Of a stretch of 64,000 bases of DNA, positions 1 through 13,644 are shown in pieces; the first letter of the stretch is position 1, and every line of letters begins with the position of its first letter. The stretch lies in assembly GCA_948144175.1 (NCBI GenBank), contig CANXME010002655.1, positions 1-64,000 on the forward strand. The letters run 5' to 3'. The stretch is from Closterium sp. NIES-65. Taxonomy: Eukaryota > Streptophyta > Zygnematophyceae > Desmidiales > Closteriaceae. Position numbers and translations under genes: made by a program. The notes below the pieces were generated by a model. That model searched no databases and was not told the origin of the DNA. It saw nothing but the letters and a program-made list of their open reading frames with translations.

Positions 1-3000
1 TGCGTTCCTCCAATGCCTTTAATTCTTGCCCATGGCTTCACGCCATTCTCTCTGTGTTCCCCCCCAGAGCCTGCTCAACTGTCGCAGTCTCTTTAGGAAG
101 TGCGTTGCCGTGACTGCGGTGACGAGGCCAAGGATTTGCAGTCCAGTCTGTGAGTATCGGGGGAGTGTTGGATCCTCAGCATAAGCTGCTTCGTTCTCCC
201 GCTCTGGGTCGGGTATGAAAAAGCCCTATCCTTCTGTCTTCTTTGTGTTGACTGTCGCAGTGTTACGTAACCGTTGTCGGCAAAGTGATAGAAGACATTC
301 GGCGTTGACACGTCGCGAGGATTGTGGTCCAGTGGGCACGTGCGAGGAGCAGTACGGGAGAGGTCCGGCTTCTTCGATGCGTTGTCGACGTTCTGTTCAT
401 CCCAGTCTGCTTCGTCCGCTGCTGAGGCGAAGGCTCGGTCACCACGAAAGCCACCTGTGGGATCCTGATTCTCGTGCAAGTTGGCGAGGTACCTCTGAAG
501 GGTGAGTCGCTCGTAGAAGATCACATCACGTGCTGCTACTGTTTCCTTTGTGTGGACGTCGAAGATTTCCACGCGTTGTAATTCTTTTCGATGCCGAGGT
601 GTAGTCTCCACTGTGCCCGTTGTGAAAATCTTCCCGCTCGTGCTTCTGGGGGTCGGTACTGTACCATGCATCCGAAAACTTGTAACATTCTTGTGCTGCC
701 CAGCTTTCCTGTGCACAGCAGATGCGGTGATGCGTTGTTCGGAGTGAAAATGACGACAGAGACAGCAAGTTGTGTAGCATGACAGCATGGTCCATTGCTG
801 CAGGCCACTAGTGGTTGGGTAGCCGCATGCCACGTAGCAGTTTGCGCATGCTGTTCTGTAGAGTCCTGTTCATTCTTTCTGCAACACCTTGCTGCTGATG
901 GGCGTAGGGAAGGGAGAGGAGTTGCTTGATTCCCCTTTCCGCCAGGTACTGCTTGAAGCGCTGAGAGGTGTATTCTCCTCCGTCGACTGGAAGCTTTTCA
1001 GCTGTGTTCCTGATTCTCTCTCTGCTACCGGTAGCCAAGCGGCGAACGCTGCGAGTGCCATGTCGCGGCGGGTAGGTTTCGATGCCAGACGTATCGAGTG
1101 GCGGCGTCGATGAAGGTTATCGTGTAATTGTAGGTAACTTGTCCTGGTTCTCGATTGAAGAGGATGTCGCTGTACACTTTCTCGAGTGGTGCGTATGCAG
1201 GTGCGCTCGGGTTGTGTGTGAGAAGAAAACGGTCGATGGGGTAAGTCGGCTTCGGGCAGATGAGGCAAGTTCCTCGTGCTCGTGAGGTTCTCTGCCATCG
1301 TGTAGTAGTAGCGAATCTTTGTCGAGGACTCTGCTCGTATTGTGTTATTTAATACTGTGTTGCTTGGATGTCCTGTGCGTGCGTGTGCCAGATGTCTTCA
1401 GGAGCGCGATGTCCGGGTGAGCGTTGATACGCGTCGGAGTTGGAGTAAGAAGCTGGCGACGACATTGGCGCTTCTGTGGACTTCTCGTTGAGACGGGTTC
1501 AGCTGCTGTGCGGGTGTTGGTGGTGCTTCGTCGACGATGACTGGTATCGTTGGTCCTGCTGCTGCCGATGATGTTTCTGTCGCCTGCCGGTGTTGTCTCT
1601 GATGCTGTCGATGTTGTCTCTGCTGCTGCCGATGTTGTCTCTGCTGCTGCCGATGTTGTCTCTGCTGCTGCCGTTTGTTGAATCGTCGCTAACGCTCGTG
1701 TTCGTTCTGCTTCAGGGATGGTGTGCGAGTACCAGAAGCTTCCTGGGCTGAAGTCGGGATCGAGATCCGGGGGATGTGTCCAATCGGCGAAGTTGACGAT
1801 GGCGTCGCTGTCTGTAGTGCCCAGGGGGGACGAAATCGAGGACGAAGACGTTGTTCTTCAACACCGCCTTCCGATGTAAAGGCCGCCCTTCCCGTGGTAT
1901 AACTTAAACTCCTGGGTTGGTGCTGTCGGCTTCCAAGTGGATGCCTTTCGCCATCAACTGGCTAACACTCAGTAGGTATAGCCGAGTCCTCCGCGATAAG
2001 TACTTTGACATGTGTAATATGACATTTGTCTCTGTGACTGAAGCTGTACCACTCCTTGTCATCGGTGCGCAGGTTCTGATTGTTGCGACCGTGATGACTA
2101 CTTCTCGCTGGAGTCGATGTTCGCGTTGAACGAAGCGTCCTGAGGAGCACATATGTTGTCCGCAGCAACTGTCCAAGAACCAAGTGTCTTGCCCGGACGG
2201 TTCACTTTGAGCGATGGCGGCGTACGTCGGATTCGGCTGGAGTGATTCGCGGCGAGGCGTCCTGTTGTCGAGCTCTTCTTCCGGTGAGTAGTGAGGTGGT
2301 GACTGTTGTGCAGGAATCGGTATCTTCACCATGCAATTGACAATATTTCTTGCTCCTTGTGCAGATTGTCAGTTGAAGTCGTTGAAGCTGGATTGTCGGA
2401 TTTGCTTGCGTCGAGGCGACTTGGGAGCTTGAAGGCGGAGTTGTCGCTGTGGTGTTGTCTGACGAGACGGGCAGTGCGTGCGAGGATGGCCCGAAGTCTT
2501 GCAGATGTGGCAGAACGGAGGTACCGTCTTCACTTGTTGCTGTTGTCGATGTTGTTGCCGTTGTATCGTCGCTGAGTGTGAAATGCAAACTCCGTTGCTA
2601 ATGTTTTCTTCTTGTGTCTTTCTTCTTGCAGGTCCATGTCCTGCTGCTCAGCATGAATTTCGGCGCAGAGTGCCGCTTCGGAGATCCCCCGTGTGCTCGT
2701 AATATGGCGCGAGTGGAGCGCCAGTGGGGGCCGAGACCGCCGATGACCACCGTGACAAAGGCGTCTTCTGAAATCGACCCTCCGCATCGAAGAAGCTTGT
2801 CGCGCAGTTCGCGGCAGCGGCTGATATAAGCCATGCCTTTCTCGCCTGGTTTCATTTCAATCGTTGTCAGCTACGCCATTAACCTGCTTTGATTTACGTG
2901 TCTGTTGCTTGATACAGGTTCTTAGGTGGTTGTACGCGAGCTCCGCGGAGTTGCCGTAGCCTCGGTAAGTCCTGATGTTCTGCTGTGGGTCGGGGTGATG

Positions 3001-4116
3001 TTTCTTAGCAGTATCGTGTACGCCATCATTGATTGATAGGTGTACTGCTGCTTCTCATATTGCATCCCGTTTGTTGGATATGGCAGGGACCCGTCGAAGA
3101 AGCCAAGAATCCGTGCTCCTTCCATCATCAGTTCGAACTCGAAACGACAGGTGAAGAAGTCTTTTCCGTCGAAAGGCTTTGTCGTTTGCAGCTTTAGAAC
3201 ATGCGCGAATTGCGATTGAACTTGTAATGCGTCCAATGCCCTTCTTGTCCCGGTGCAGATTGCGGTTGCGGCATGAAGCTGACGGAGCCACGCTAGGGCT
3301 CGTACGGCGCGAAGGTAGGCTGCTGTTGTTGTTGTTGAATTCCGCGTGCGTAGGATGAGCCGTCGAGACTCATAGGAGTCACGTTGTGTTGTTGCTGTTG
3401 TTTGACTGCGCAAGTACTCCTTGCTGGTGCTGCTCGTAGAAGGACATGAAGGAGAAGAACTTCTCCATCATGCTTGGATCGAAGCCCGCGGGTGTTTCCG
3501 TAGACCCAGCTGCTGGTCTTGTGGTAGTCCCTTCCTCTATCTGTAGACCAGAGGCAGGAGGTGGGGTAGGAGTAGTGCCTGGAGAACCGTTGGAGGAGCT
3601 CCTCTCCTTCCTAGTAGACATGTCTTCTTGTATTGAGTGTTAAAGGAAAAAATAACCTTTAAACTCTAACTGCTCTCATACCATGTTGGGCTGAAGTGCC
3701 CTAGGATCTTTGTAGAGTTAAAGTCTGAGTAGGATTGTAATAGCGGAAGCGTGAATGAAAGGTCCTTGAACCACCTTGCGCTGGTATGTGAGGGCAAAGT
3801 AAGTTGATATAAAACAAGCAAATACAAAGCCTTATACATGAGTACAAGGAATACAAATAGATATAATTAAACTGTTCTTGCTCTTGCGATTCGATACAGT
3901 GCGACTCGGGCAACTGCTCAATGTCGAGTCAGTTGTGTGTCCTTGCTGTCGCGCTGTATTTGTCAAGTCAAAGGTCAGCGACCTTTGACCTTCGCGTAAC
4001 CTCCAGCGGTTACCCTAACCTCCGAGGGTTGACTCGTTGCGCTCCAATTTGAGCTGCTTCGCTTGTGTCCGGAGTTTCGACATGACAGAGGCGCTTAAGA
4101 ATTGTTATTCCCAACA
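1..4116 (-). mobile_element. Ty1/copia LTR retrotransposon, broken, cut by the window edge
   Basis: The element reads on the minus strand. From right to left it shows a 5' LTR, a primer-binding site, gag-like pieces at about 3300-2600 (motifs such as PFDGKDF and VVIGGLGPHWRS), a protease-like piece near 2190-2130, integrase core at about 970-810 (DGGEYTSQRF, AHQQQGVAERMNRT) and the integrase tail motif RDVIFYE near 520. Reverse transcriptase, RNase H and the 3' LTR would lie beyond base 1. The coding part is fragmented by many breaks, so I treat it as a fossil clearly older than the second copia element at 29495. It belongs to a different copia lineage from that one, judging by LTR length and protein sequence. 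Confidence 0.85.
3684..4116 (-). repeat. 5' LTR of the left copia element, with primer-binding site beside it
   Basis: The 433-bp block is bounded by a perfect 7-bp inverted terminus, TGTTGGG and CCCAACA. Immediately inside it on the minus strand (3683-3670) is TGGTATGAGAGCAG, one mismatch from the usual plant initiator-Met tRNA primer site. Any target duplication would be AAGGG at 4117-4121, but its partner lies outside the window. Confidence 0.8.
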
Positions 4117-4706
4117 AAGGGGAGGTGATAGAGTGTGAAGGAGAAACGACAAAACGGGGGAGTGTGAAGGCTCAGCTCGGCTCGGCTCGGCTAGGTTCTG
4201 CTTGGCACTGGTCTCCGGTGGTCGGCACTCTCGGCTCTGGTCTGCGTGGTTGGGTCCGTCGTTCGGCACTTGTCGACTATGGTCGGCACTAAACGACTCT
4301 GGTTGGCAACATTAGACTCTGGTCGGCACTCTTTGACTCTGGTCACTGTTTCCCTTCTCATCGAGCATGCAGGCTGTTCATTGTCTCAGTCCCCAAATGA
4401 TGTAATCTGCACCTCGTTTCTCCTTCCTTCTTGCTTGCTTTACTTTGTTTGCTCATCCAAGCACGTCACGGCCTGCCCGGCAAAGAAAGTTGAGGATCGA
4501 GTGGCCGGCGAGGCTCATCACCCTCGCCGCCCAGGCTAAAAGGCGCCATCTCGAAAGCTGCAGCTGTCTCAAAGGCTGCAGCCAGTGCTACAGCCAGTGC
4601 TACAGCAGCTTGCAACTCTGCAGGTACAACCAAAGTGGCTGCTAGAAGTAGAGGGGCTGTAGCAGGACGGGCAGAAGAAAACGACACGGCTTCGGACAGG
4701 ACAGAG

Positions 4707-6341
<1,635 letters not shown>

Positions 6342-7927
6342 TGTGACTCACTACTCTAGACATCACAACTCAGTTTACTGATATGACTCCTACTCCTGAC
6401 ATTACAGCTCATTTTACTGATGTGACTCCTCATTTCACTGATGTGACTTCCTACTACTGGTGCTACAACTCATTTTTCTGATTTGACTCCTATTACTGAT
6501 GAGACAACTCAATATACTGATATGACTCCTCTCACTCCAGAAGTTGCAGACGTAACTGTATCCCTCTCATTCCTGACATTACAACTCATTCTGCTAAGGG
6601 AACAGTTTTTACCGCGGACCATGGCTGCATCATTGGCAGCCGAGAGTATACAGTAGGGCTCAACACAGAAACAGGTGCGGCCTGTTGTCTGTAGCCTCTG
6701 TTAGCGTGCTTGACAGCATTAGCAATGGCTGCAACACTGGCACCCGAGACTATACAGAAGGACTCAACATAGAACAGTGTCTTCTGTTTTCTGTACCCCC
6801 TATTAGCAGTATCGACAACAGCAGCAGCGCTTGCATTAACAGTAGCCGTGCTTGCCCTTACTTCGACATCAATTCACTGTAGCTGCACTAACAGCGACCG
6901 CCCTGGTTTGTGCAACCAGTGCACGCGGTAACAACGGCATCATAACAACAGCAGCAGGATTGATCAGACGAGACATGTGGACACTATTGGCCCGCACAAC
7001 AGCAGCATCTTGAGCATCAGCAGCAGCAGCAGTAGCTCTGACAGTGCGAGAACCATGTGAGCAGAATAGCTGTGGTCATGGAGCAGTCTAATCCTAATCC
7101 CTTTGCCAGTTTATGCTTGGATGGCCTTGCATCTAGTACGAGGTGACATCAGTATAGGTGCCAGATGACATCAGCAGAGTTACAGATGACAACAATGAGC
7201 AGGGCAGGGTGCTGGATGGTCTGCACAGCATTCCTTAGACCGGATGACCCATGTGCCATGCGTATGCCTGGTGCCCATGGGGTGAGGTGAGTCGGATATA
7301 GTACAATGTGATTGCAAGCGCTAGGCTTTGCTATGAGAAGCTTTGTGATAAGTTGGCTTTGGTTAAACTTATATATCACAGTACCGTACTTGCGTTACGG
7401 TGGTTGAAGGTATCTAGATGGTGTTGATATTTCACACTCGCATACCCATCCTAATTAAACTTAATTGCTGGCCTCTCCTCTTGCGAGAAAATCTTTCTGC
7501 ATTGATTGCTCCTGCACAACCCCCAACATTTGCCACACAAACCATCACGTGCGTGGTGTGACGCTACTGCTTCTTGGTCATCGACTCAGATCATTGTCTG
7601 CGAACAATTCTTTCTGCACTGATGGCGCCTCCAGGCTTACCCCGAACATTGGCCATATTGACCACCAGGTACCAAGCCGGTACGACTGTGAGTGACTTCG
7701 TTTCGAGCTCTTCATAGACACGTCTCCTGATATGGCCAGTAGTGCACTCACATTAGTGGTTACCAGTATTTAGACTTGAGAGATTACCATACTAGCAAGG
7801 CAACCCCACACTACCTACAAACACTTGTTTATATTGACATAGTAGAGTCGCTTGCTGCAACACGGGGCTCTAGTTGTGGAATCTTATGCGATCTGATATG
7901 GCAGAAACGAAATCGTAGTTCGAAACT
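6342..7927. other. Gene-poor stretch left of the dehydrogenase
   Basis: About 6342-6560 holds degenerate repeats of a TTTACTGATRTGACTCCT-like unit, and 6600-7080 is rich in AGCAGC words. I see no supported gene, RNA gene or element from there to the dehydrogenase stop codon at 7928. The dehydrogenase 3' UTR should lie at its right end. Confidence 0.5.
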
Positions 7928-10900
7928 CTACCAAGAAATTTCCTGCCCATCCCATGCAAAAAACTTTCCATTATCGCCTGCACTGACCCTGTCTATGATC
8001 CCCAGCAGCTTCTGGGCGGCAAACTCTCGCGTGAAGAGCTTTCCGGGCGGCACAGCCCTCTGGAAGGGCTTGGACATATCTGTGTCCACTGTTCCTGGGT
8101 GGAGAAGGATGGCAGAAACTGGCTTGTTTCTTTGCTGCCAATTCTAGTCGACATTGTGCGAACCACTGGGGGAGGGGAGAGGAGAGGGTGGGTAAGGTGG
8201 AGAGGGGGAGAGGGGAGGTGGAGAGGGGAGGAAGGGGGCTGGAGGAGGATGGTGGCAACTGCTGCTTCTTTGCTGCCAACTCGATAGACATAGTGCGGAC
8301 CACTGGGGGAGAGGAGAGGGGAGAGGGGAGGAAGGGGGGTGGAGAGGGGAGAAGGGGGGTGGAGAGGGGAGAAGGGGGGTGGAGAGGGGAGAAGGGTGGT
8401 GGAGAGGGGTAAAGGGGGGGTGGAGAGGGGAGAAGGGCGGTGGAGAGGGGAGAAGGGGGGGTGGAGAGGGGAGAAGGGCGGTGGAGAGGGAGAAGAGGGG
8501 TGGAGAGGGGAGAAGGGGGGGTGGAGAGGGGGAGAAGAGGGGCGGTGGAGAGGGGAGAAGGGGGGTGGAGAGGGGAGAAGGGAGCTGGAGGAGGATGGTG
8601 GCAACTGGCTGCTTCTTTGCTGCCAACTTGATAGACATAGTACGGACCACTGGGGGGAAGGCTTACGGAAGAAGTGAGAGAGTGTAAAGGAGAAACCAAG
8701 AAGTGAGAGAGTATGAAGAGAAAGCCAAAAACTCGATGAGCATTGTACAGACCCCTGGGGGGTTGGAGAAGGAGCGGGGGGAGGGGAGGAGCGAGCGATG
8801 TGGTTGAAAGGGTTTAAGGAACGGGGGCGTGTGTGGGAATGAGAAGGGATGCTTATGTGTGCAGAGGGGTGGGGTGAGATGGGCCATGGCGGTACTAGGA
8901 GGAGGACGTGCGAGGGTTGGAGAGAAAGAGGGGAGAGCAAGGTCGGTTATTATTGAGACAGCAAAGTATGATCAAACAACACAGATAGACATAGTGCCAA
9001 GGGGGAAGGCTCCATGGCTGCCCTTGATGCGTGGTGAGAGTGCCCCCACCACTCTGCTGTTGCATCATGAGTTGACTCTGAATACACCGGGACACCCACA
9101 CTTATTCAGTGCAGACTTCAATGCGCGGTACAAGTGCCAGCCCCCTAGTCAGTTATTGCCCATCGAGGACACGTGCCGCTGCCACCTCCCTCCCTGCCTC
9201 CCAGTCGACTGAGAAGAACACACCTGGACAAATGTGCAGCAACTTACACTTTTCAAGGCAGCCTGTGAGGCGCGGTGCAAGTGACGAGTGTTGAGGCGCC
9301 TCAAAAGGCAGCCTGTGAGGCGCGGTGCAAGTGCCGAGTGTTGAGGCGCCTCAAAAGGCAGCCTGTGAGGTGCGGTGCAAGTGACGAGTGTTGAGGCGCC
9401 TCAAAAGGCAGCCTGTGAGGCGCGGTGCAAGTGCCGAGTGTTGAGGCGCCTCATAAGGCAGCCTGTGAGGTGCGGTGCAAGTGACGAGTGTTGAGGCGCC
9501 TCAAAAGGCAGCCTGTGAGGCGCGGTGCAAGTGCCACCCGGCCAGCATGTTGTGTCGCCCATCGAGCCTATCGGGGAGACCAGCACGCTCGTACTAACTC
9601 GCTGCCACGGCCACCTCGTTCCCAGCTGCCGTACCTCAAGTTATCTCGGAATAGACACCCAGAGAACTCACGCTGGTTCAGTGCCGTCTTTGATGCCACT
9701 ACTCCCCCCTATCGCCAATCGAGGAAACCCGGGCAGTGATGCTCGCTGCCACTGCCACGTGCGTGCCTGCCAGTGGTGTGCCATGAGTCGACCCATACCG
9801 CGCCCAGACAACTCACGCTGGTTTCAGTGCAGTCTTTGACGCGCGGTACAAGTGCCAACCCCACCAGCCTGTTGTCACCTATCGAGGACACCCGTGTGCT
9901 CATGCTCGCTGCCACTGCCAACCCCACACCTGGACAACTCACGCTGGTTGAGAGCAGTCTTTGAAGCGCGGTAGGAATGCCACCCACCCAGCCGTTTATC
10001 GCCTATCGAGGACACCCGTGCGCTCATGCTCGCTGCCACTGCCACCTCCCTCCCTGCCGCTGCGCCTCCTCCCCTGCCAGCAATGGCGCCATGTTCTGTG
10101 CCGTTGCACAGTAGGGACAGAGTGAAGAGGGGTTATGATGAGTGAAGAGGGGTTATGATGAGGGGTTATGATGAGGGGTTAATGATGAGGGGACTACACA
10201 AGCAACCGCGCCATCTTCTGTGCAATCAGCTACAATGAAAATCACTTTCGAGAATTCTCAAGTGTGATTCTCATTCTCATACAGCACAGTAGGAGCAGAG
10301 TGAAAAGGGGATATGCGGCGCCTAGACAAGCAACGGCGCCATCTTCTGTGCAATTAGCAGCGCAGGGGGAGAATGAAAAGGGGATCTTAGGCGCCTAGAC
10401 AAGCAGCTGTGCCATCGTCTGGTGCAATCAGCAGAGCAGGGAGACAGTGGAGAGAATGGGGACAAAGGGTGGCCATGGGAGAAGGTTCGGGGAAGATGTG
10501 CATGGACGGATGCTGAGGTGACAACAAAGGCCAATGACAGTGGTAAGAGAACAAATGGGGGGAAAGAAAGGGACAGGAAAACACCGGATAGACGAACGTG
10601 CTACCTGTACGGTGTACCCCCATCTCCCGTACCAAGCTGCATGTACGGTGTACCCCTATCTCCCGTACCAAGCTGCATGTACGGTGTACCCCTATCTCCC
10701 GTACCAAGCTGCATGTACGGTGTACCCCTATCTCCCGTACCATGTATCCTCTCCTGATTCATCTCCCACTCTCTCCTTCTATCGTTCCGCTCCCCTTTCC
10801 CTTCAGACACACACTTTACTTTAATACAACCAAACCATGCTCTACCGGACCAGAGCTGACTTTCTGGACTCGGCCGCCCAACCATTCAGTAAAGTACCCA

Positions 10901-13644
10901 CACCACATGGCGTGAGATGCCTTTTTGAGTCGACTCAAAAGTCATTTAGTGAATTGCCCAAACCACAAGGCGTAGAGTATTTCAAAACCACCCCATAAGC
11001 ACCTTCACGATCAGTCCCGCCCGCTTCATTGTAAGAACATTCCTCGCAAAAATACTCCTCCGTACAGACAATTTATTGTATGTCGATTAAACTCTCATGG
11101 CATGCAAACTGGGGAGTAGCTTGTTCAAGACTTTAGTACTCTTACGGCTTTTGAATTTGAATTGCAGGCACAGGGCCTACCTATCCTATGTTATTCACGA
11201 TGCAATGCGCACCATAATTACCAGTGCTCGCCCCGTAGCTGGTTACTCTAAATGCTCTCACACACACCTTGATGACCAGCGCCGGTCCCATTGCGTTGAC
11301 CTGGAAGCTGGTGAGCAAGGCCTGTGGCGTGAGTGCTTTCATAGATGTCTCTGCATGCACATGGAAGCGGAGAGGGTGGGCGGATTGGGGACAACGGGTG
11401 CATAGGGGAAGGGTTGAAAGCGTGCATGGCCCTTCAATCAACCAAGGGCACAGTGGGACGCTTGGGCAGAGCTGTGGCACGATAGCTCGAAGAGAGGGAC
11501 GCAGTGGAAATTATAAGCGAGTGGGAAGAATTAGAGAATGGGAAGAATCAGCGAGTAGGAAGAAATGGATGGAAAGTGAGAAGTTGCGGAAAAATGACAA
11601 TCAGGGTGAAGAGAGGGCACAGCTTGTCAGCACACGAACCACACACAGCCCACTCGCACCACACACAGCTCCCAGTAGTACCATACACAGCCCATGCATG
11701 CAGAAGCTCATTGCAGCAAGCAACACAAGACAGCTTCACATGTGCAGTGCAATGCAAGATGTACCTCACCGCAGGCACCTGGTCTCATGGCGCCCGGCAT
11801 GTGGAGGAGGCCTGATGCGTTGATGAGGAGGTTGAGGTGCCCCCAAGTGGCTGACACATGCCGTGCAGCTTCCTGTTGTGACGCCCCTGCGCCATCCCAT
11901 GCAAACGCGCATCCCATGCATGCCATCCCATGCATGCCATCCCATGCATGCCATCCCATGCATCCCATCCCATGCATGCCATCCCATGCATGCCATCCCA
12001 TGCACGCCATCCCATGCATGCCATCCCATGCATGCCATCCCATGCACGCTATCCCATGCATGCCCTCCCATGCATGCCATCCCATGCATGCCATCCCATG
12101 CATGCCATCCCATGCAAGCCATCCCATGCATGCCATCCCATCCCATGAAAACACGCATCCCATGCATGCCATCCCATGCACGCCATCCCATGCATGCCAT
12201 CCCCATGCACGCCATCCCATCCCATGCACGCCATCCCATGCAAGCGTGCATGCCATCATGGCTTTTACGAGACATGAACACCATACACCATGCACCGTGC
12301 CATGTACCCGCCATGCCAATTATATACATTGGAATTCCATATTTGGATTAGACCGCGATACAACAGCGGTGTAAGTGTAGTGTAGCCCGAGAGAAACAAC
12401 TCTTGCACCGCGTCAATCCCCCCTAAAGACGCCTCGTCTCTCACCCTTCCCTAGAGACACCGCGTCTCTAACCCACCCCAACACACGCCTCACCTCTCAC
12501 CAACTCAACACACGCCTCTCCATCACCCACCTCGATAGAGGCCTCATCCAGGGAGAGAACGGTCAGCCGATCCTCACTTGACTTTTGAGTCGGCTCTAAA
12601 CTGCACCTCGCATCCCACGCACCTCGATACACGCCTCGTCCATCACCCACCTCGATGGTTGCCTCATCAGTAACGTCCAGGGGAAGAACGGTCATCCGAT
12701 CCCCGCTGCTACTCTGGAGCTCCTGTAGCGCCGCTGCTGCTGCAGGATTGCGACACGTGGCGATGACGTGGCTGTCAGGGTTCCTCTGGAGCAGCTGCCG
12801 AACCTGCCAATCAGCGGTCAAAGGTCGATGAATCATAAATGAGCCACCATCGTCCATGTCAGAGGAGCCTCTTGTGCTTCGACCGAACTGCCCCTTAGGG
12901 AATTTCCTCCCAGCCTGGCAATCTGAGGGAAAGGCGAACTCTCTCAGCTGTTCAAAACGATATGACCCTTTGGTTGTCAAAGGTTTCAATGCTGGTCATG
13001 CAAGGAATATACCAAGAAGATACACGCCCTTCACAATTTTGGGTGGAGGTGTGGGGGAGGGATGATGGGGGGGCGGGGGGGGGGAGGGGGGGGGAGAGGA
13101 GGATGGGGGAGGAGGGGGAAAGAGGAAGGGGGAGAGAGGAGGAGGGAAAAAAGTTACATTGTACCACAAAAGTGTAGAAAATAAAGAAGCAGCATGACAA
13201 ATCCAGCAGAGAGAAAATCAGCAAACCGGAAACCAGCAGAGAGGAACGCAGCAGGAAAACAGGCAGAGAGGGATCGGAGGCACGGACCAGCTCCAGCCCG
13301 ATGCCTCGCGACGCCCCTTGCACGAGCGACACCTCCCTAGCTGTCGCACTGCCGTCGCGAACCGTCGCAAGCGATCGACATCGAACACCACGCAGCCTGG
13401 GTACTCTCGTCGCATCAACTGGGCTCCAAGTAACGGAGTCTCCTGAAGCGGCGGACCGCGAAAAAATGGAAGATACCGACGAGATAGTACCAACGCCGGC
13501 GGCTATTTCGGGAGTTAGTAACGGCACGCGAGCGACTCGGCCAAAGGAGACGGTGGACGCCGATGAACCAACTTGAAGGAGCTGATTAACGGAACTCCCA
13601 GTGGAAACACGAGATGCCGCGAATGATACGATTCTACAGGCCAT
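7928..13644 (-). CDS. C-factor-like short-chain dehydrogenase/reductase (At4g20760 type)
   Basis: A predicted NAD(P)-dependent SDR. Exons I can place on the minus strand: 13644-13288 (ATG 13644, an Arg/Ser-rich leader of about 100 residues that may be an organelle transit peptide, then the cofactor motif GASRGIGLEL); 12803-12651 (VRQLLQRNPDSHVIATCRNP, ending in DVTDEATIE); 11850-11770 (HLNLLINASGLLHMPGA); an exon ending at 11268 (VNAMGPALVIK); 10045-9943 (SARVSSIGDKRLGGW, then the catalytic SYRASK); and the last block to 7928 (ILLHPGTVDTDMSKPFQR, ending AWDGQEISW). Family members continue YxxxK into a LTKT..EF..KK segment, which exists here in several intronic copies (see 8085-8765). One short exon between DVTDEATIE and NLLIN is not located. 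Introns hold many partial exon copies and minisatellites. The name rests on motif order; the substrate is unknown even in plants. Confidence 0.8.
8085..8765 (-). repeat. Three or four copies of the dehydrogenase exon after the active site, separated by a purine/pyrimidine array
   Basis: Copies start after CCCCCAG acceptors at about 8649, 8302 and 8165, with a weaker one near 8755. Each reads like V-R-T-M-S-I-(K/E)-L-A-A-K-K-Q. The 8649 copy joins the YxxxK exon in frame (AAC CAG C plus TG GTC CGT). Between 8302 and 8600 lies an array of a GTGGAGAGGGGAGAAGGG unit (plus strand). Only the 8165 copy runs into the terminal ILLHPG block, but it carries two single-base insertions relative to the 8649 copy. 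Confidence 0.75.
9070..9942 (-). repeat. Four decayed copies of the dehydrogenase catalytic exon plus a 50-bp array
   Basis: Partial copies of the exon at 9943-10045 lie at about 9070-9200, 9530-9625, 9665-9770 and 9815-9930. They share words such as CTATCGAGGACACCCGTG and ACTCACGCTGGTT, the latter containing the splice donor. Copies differ by scattered substitutions and length changes, so they are not assembly stutter of one sequence. Confidence 0.8.
9258..9535 (+). repeat. 50-bp minisatellite carrying the palindrome TTGAGGCGCCTCAA
   Basis: About 5.6 units of exactly 50 bp begin with GCAGCCTGTGAGG at 9258, 9308, 9358, 9408, 9458 and 9508. Each full unit ends in TTGAGGCGCCTCAAAAG. Alternate units differ at the same sites (GTGACGAGTG/GTGCCGAGTG), suggesting a 100-bp higher-order unit. 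The GAGGCGCGGTGCAAGTG part resembles the flank of the nearby catalytic-exon copies. Confidence 0.9.
10609..10744 (+). repeat. 36-bp tandem repeat, four units
   Basis: The unit begins TGTACGGTGTACCCC, continues TATCTCCCGTACC and ends AAGCTGCA. It lies in an intron of the dehydrogenase gene. Confidence 0.85.
10923..10940. repeat. Palindromic element, TCGA core, between two diverged direct repeats
   Basis: TTTTGAGTCGACTCAAAA is a perfect 18-bp palindrome. To its left is CATTCAGTAAAGTACCCACA..., to its right CATTTAGTGAATTGCCCAAA...; these are two related copies of about 39 bp, both running on through ACCACA(T/A)GGCGT. Confidence 0.85.
11890..12246 (+). repeat. 14-bp minisatellite, CCCATGCATGCCAT unit
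   Basis: About 25 units lie in the dehydrogenase intron between the DVTDEATIE and NLLINASG exons. Many units contain ATGCAT or GCATGC, so both strands are self-complementary. Open frames across it on either strand are repeat artefacts. Confidence 0.9.
12480..12650 (-). repeat. Partial copies of a dehydrogenase exon end with its donor, and a palindromic element
   Basis: Just past the donor of the 12803-12651 exon lies a second copy of its last ~25 codons (DRLTVLSLDEASIE followed by GTGGGTGA), plus two shorter donor-containing scraps. An imperfect palindrome, CTTTTGAGTCGGCTCTAAA, sits between the copies at 12582-12600. Confidence 0.75.

Noticed and set aside
7971-8940. Pro/Ser/Leu-rich open frames of up to 315 codons
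   Set aside because: Frames of the purine/pyrimidine array between dehydrogenase exon copies.
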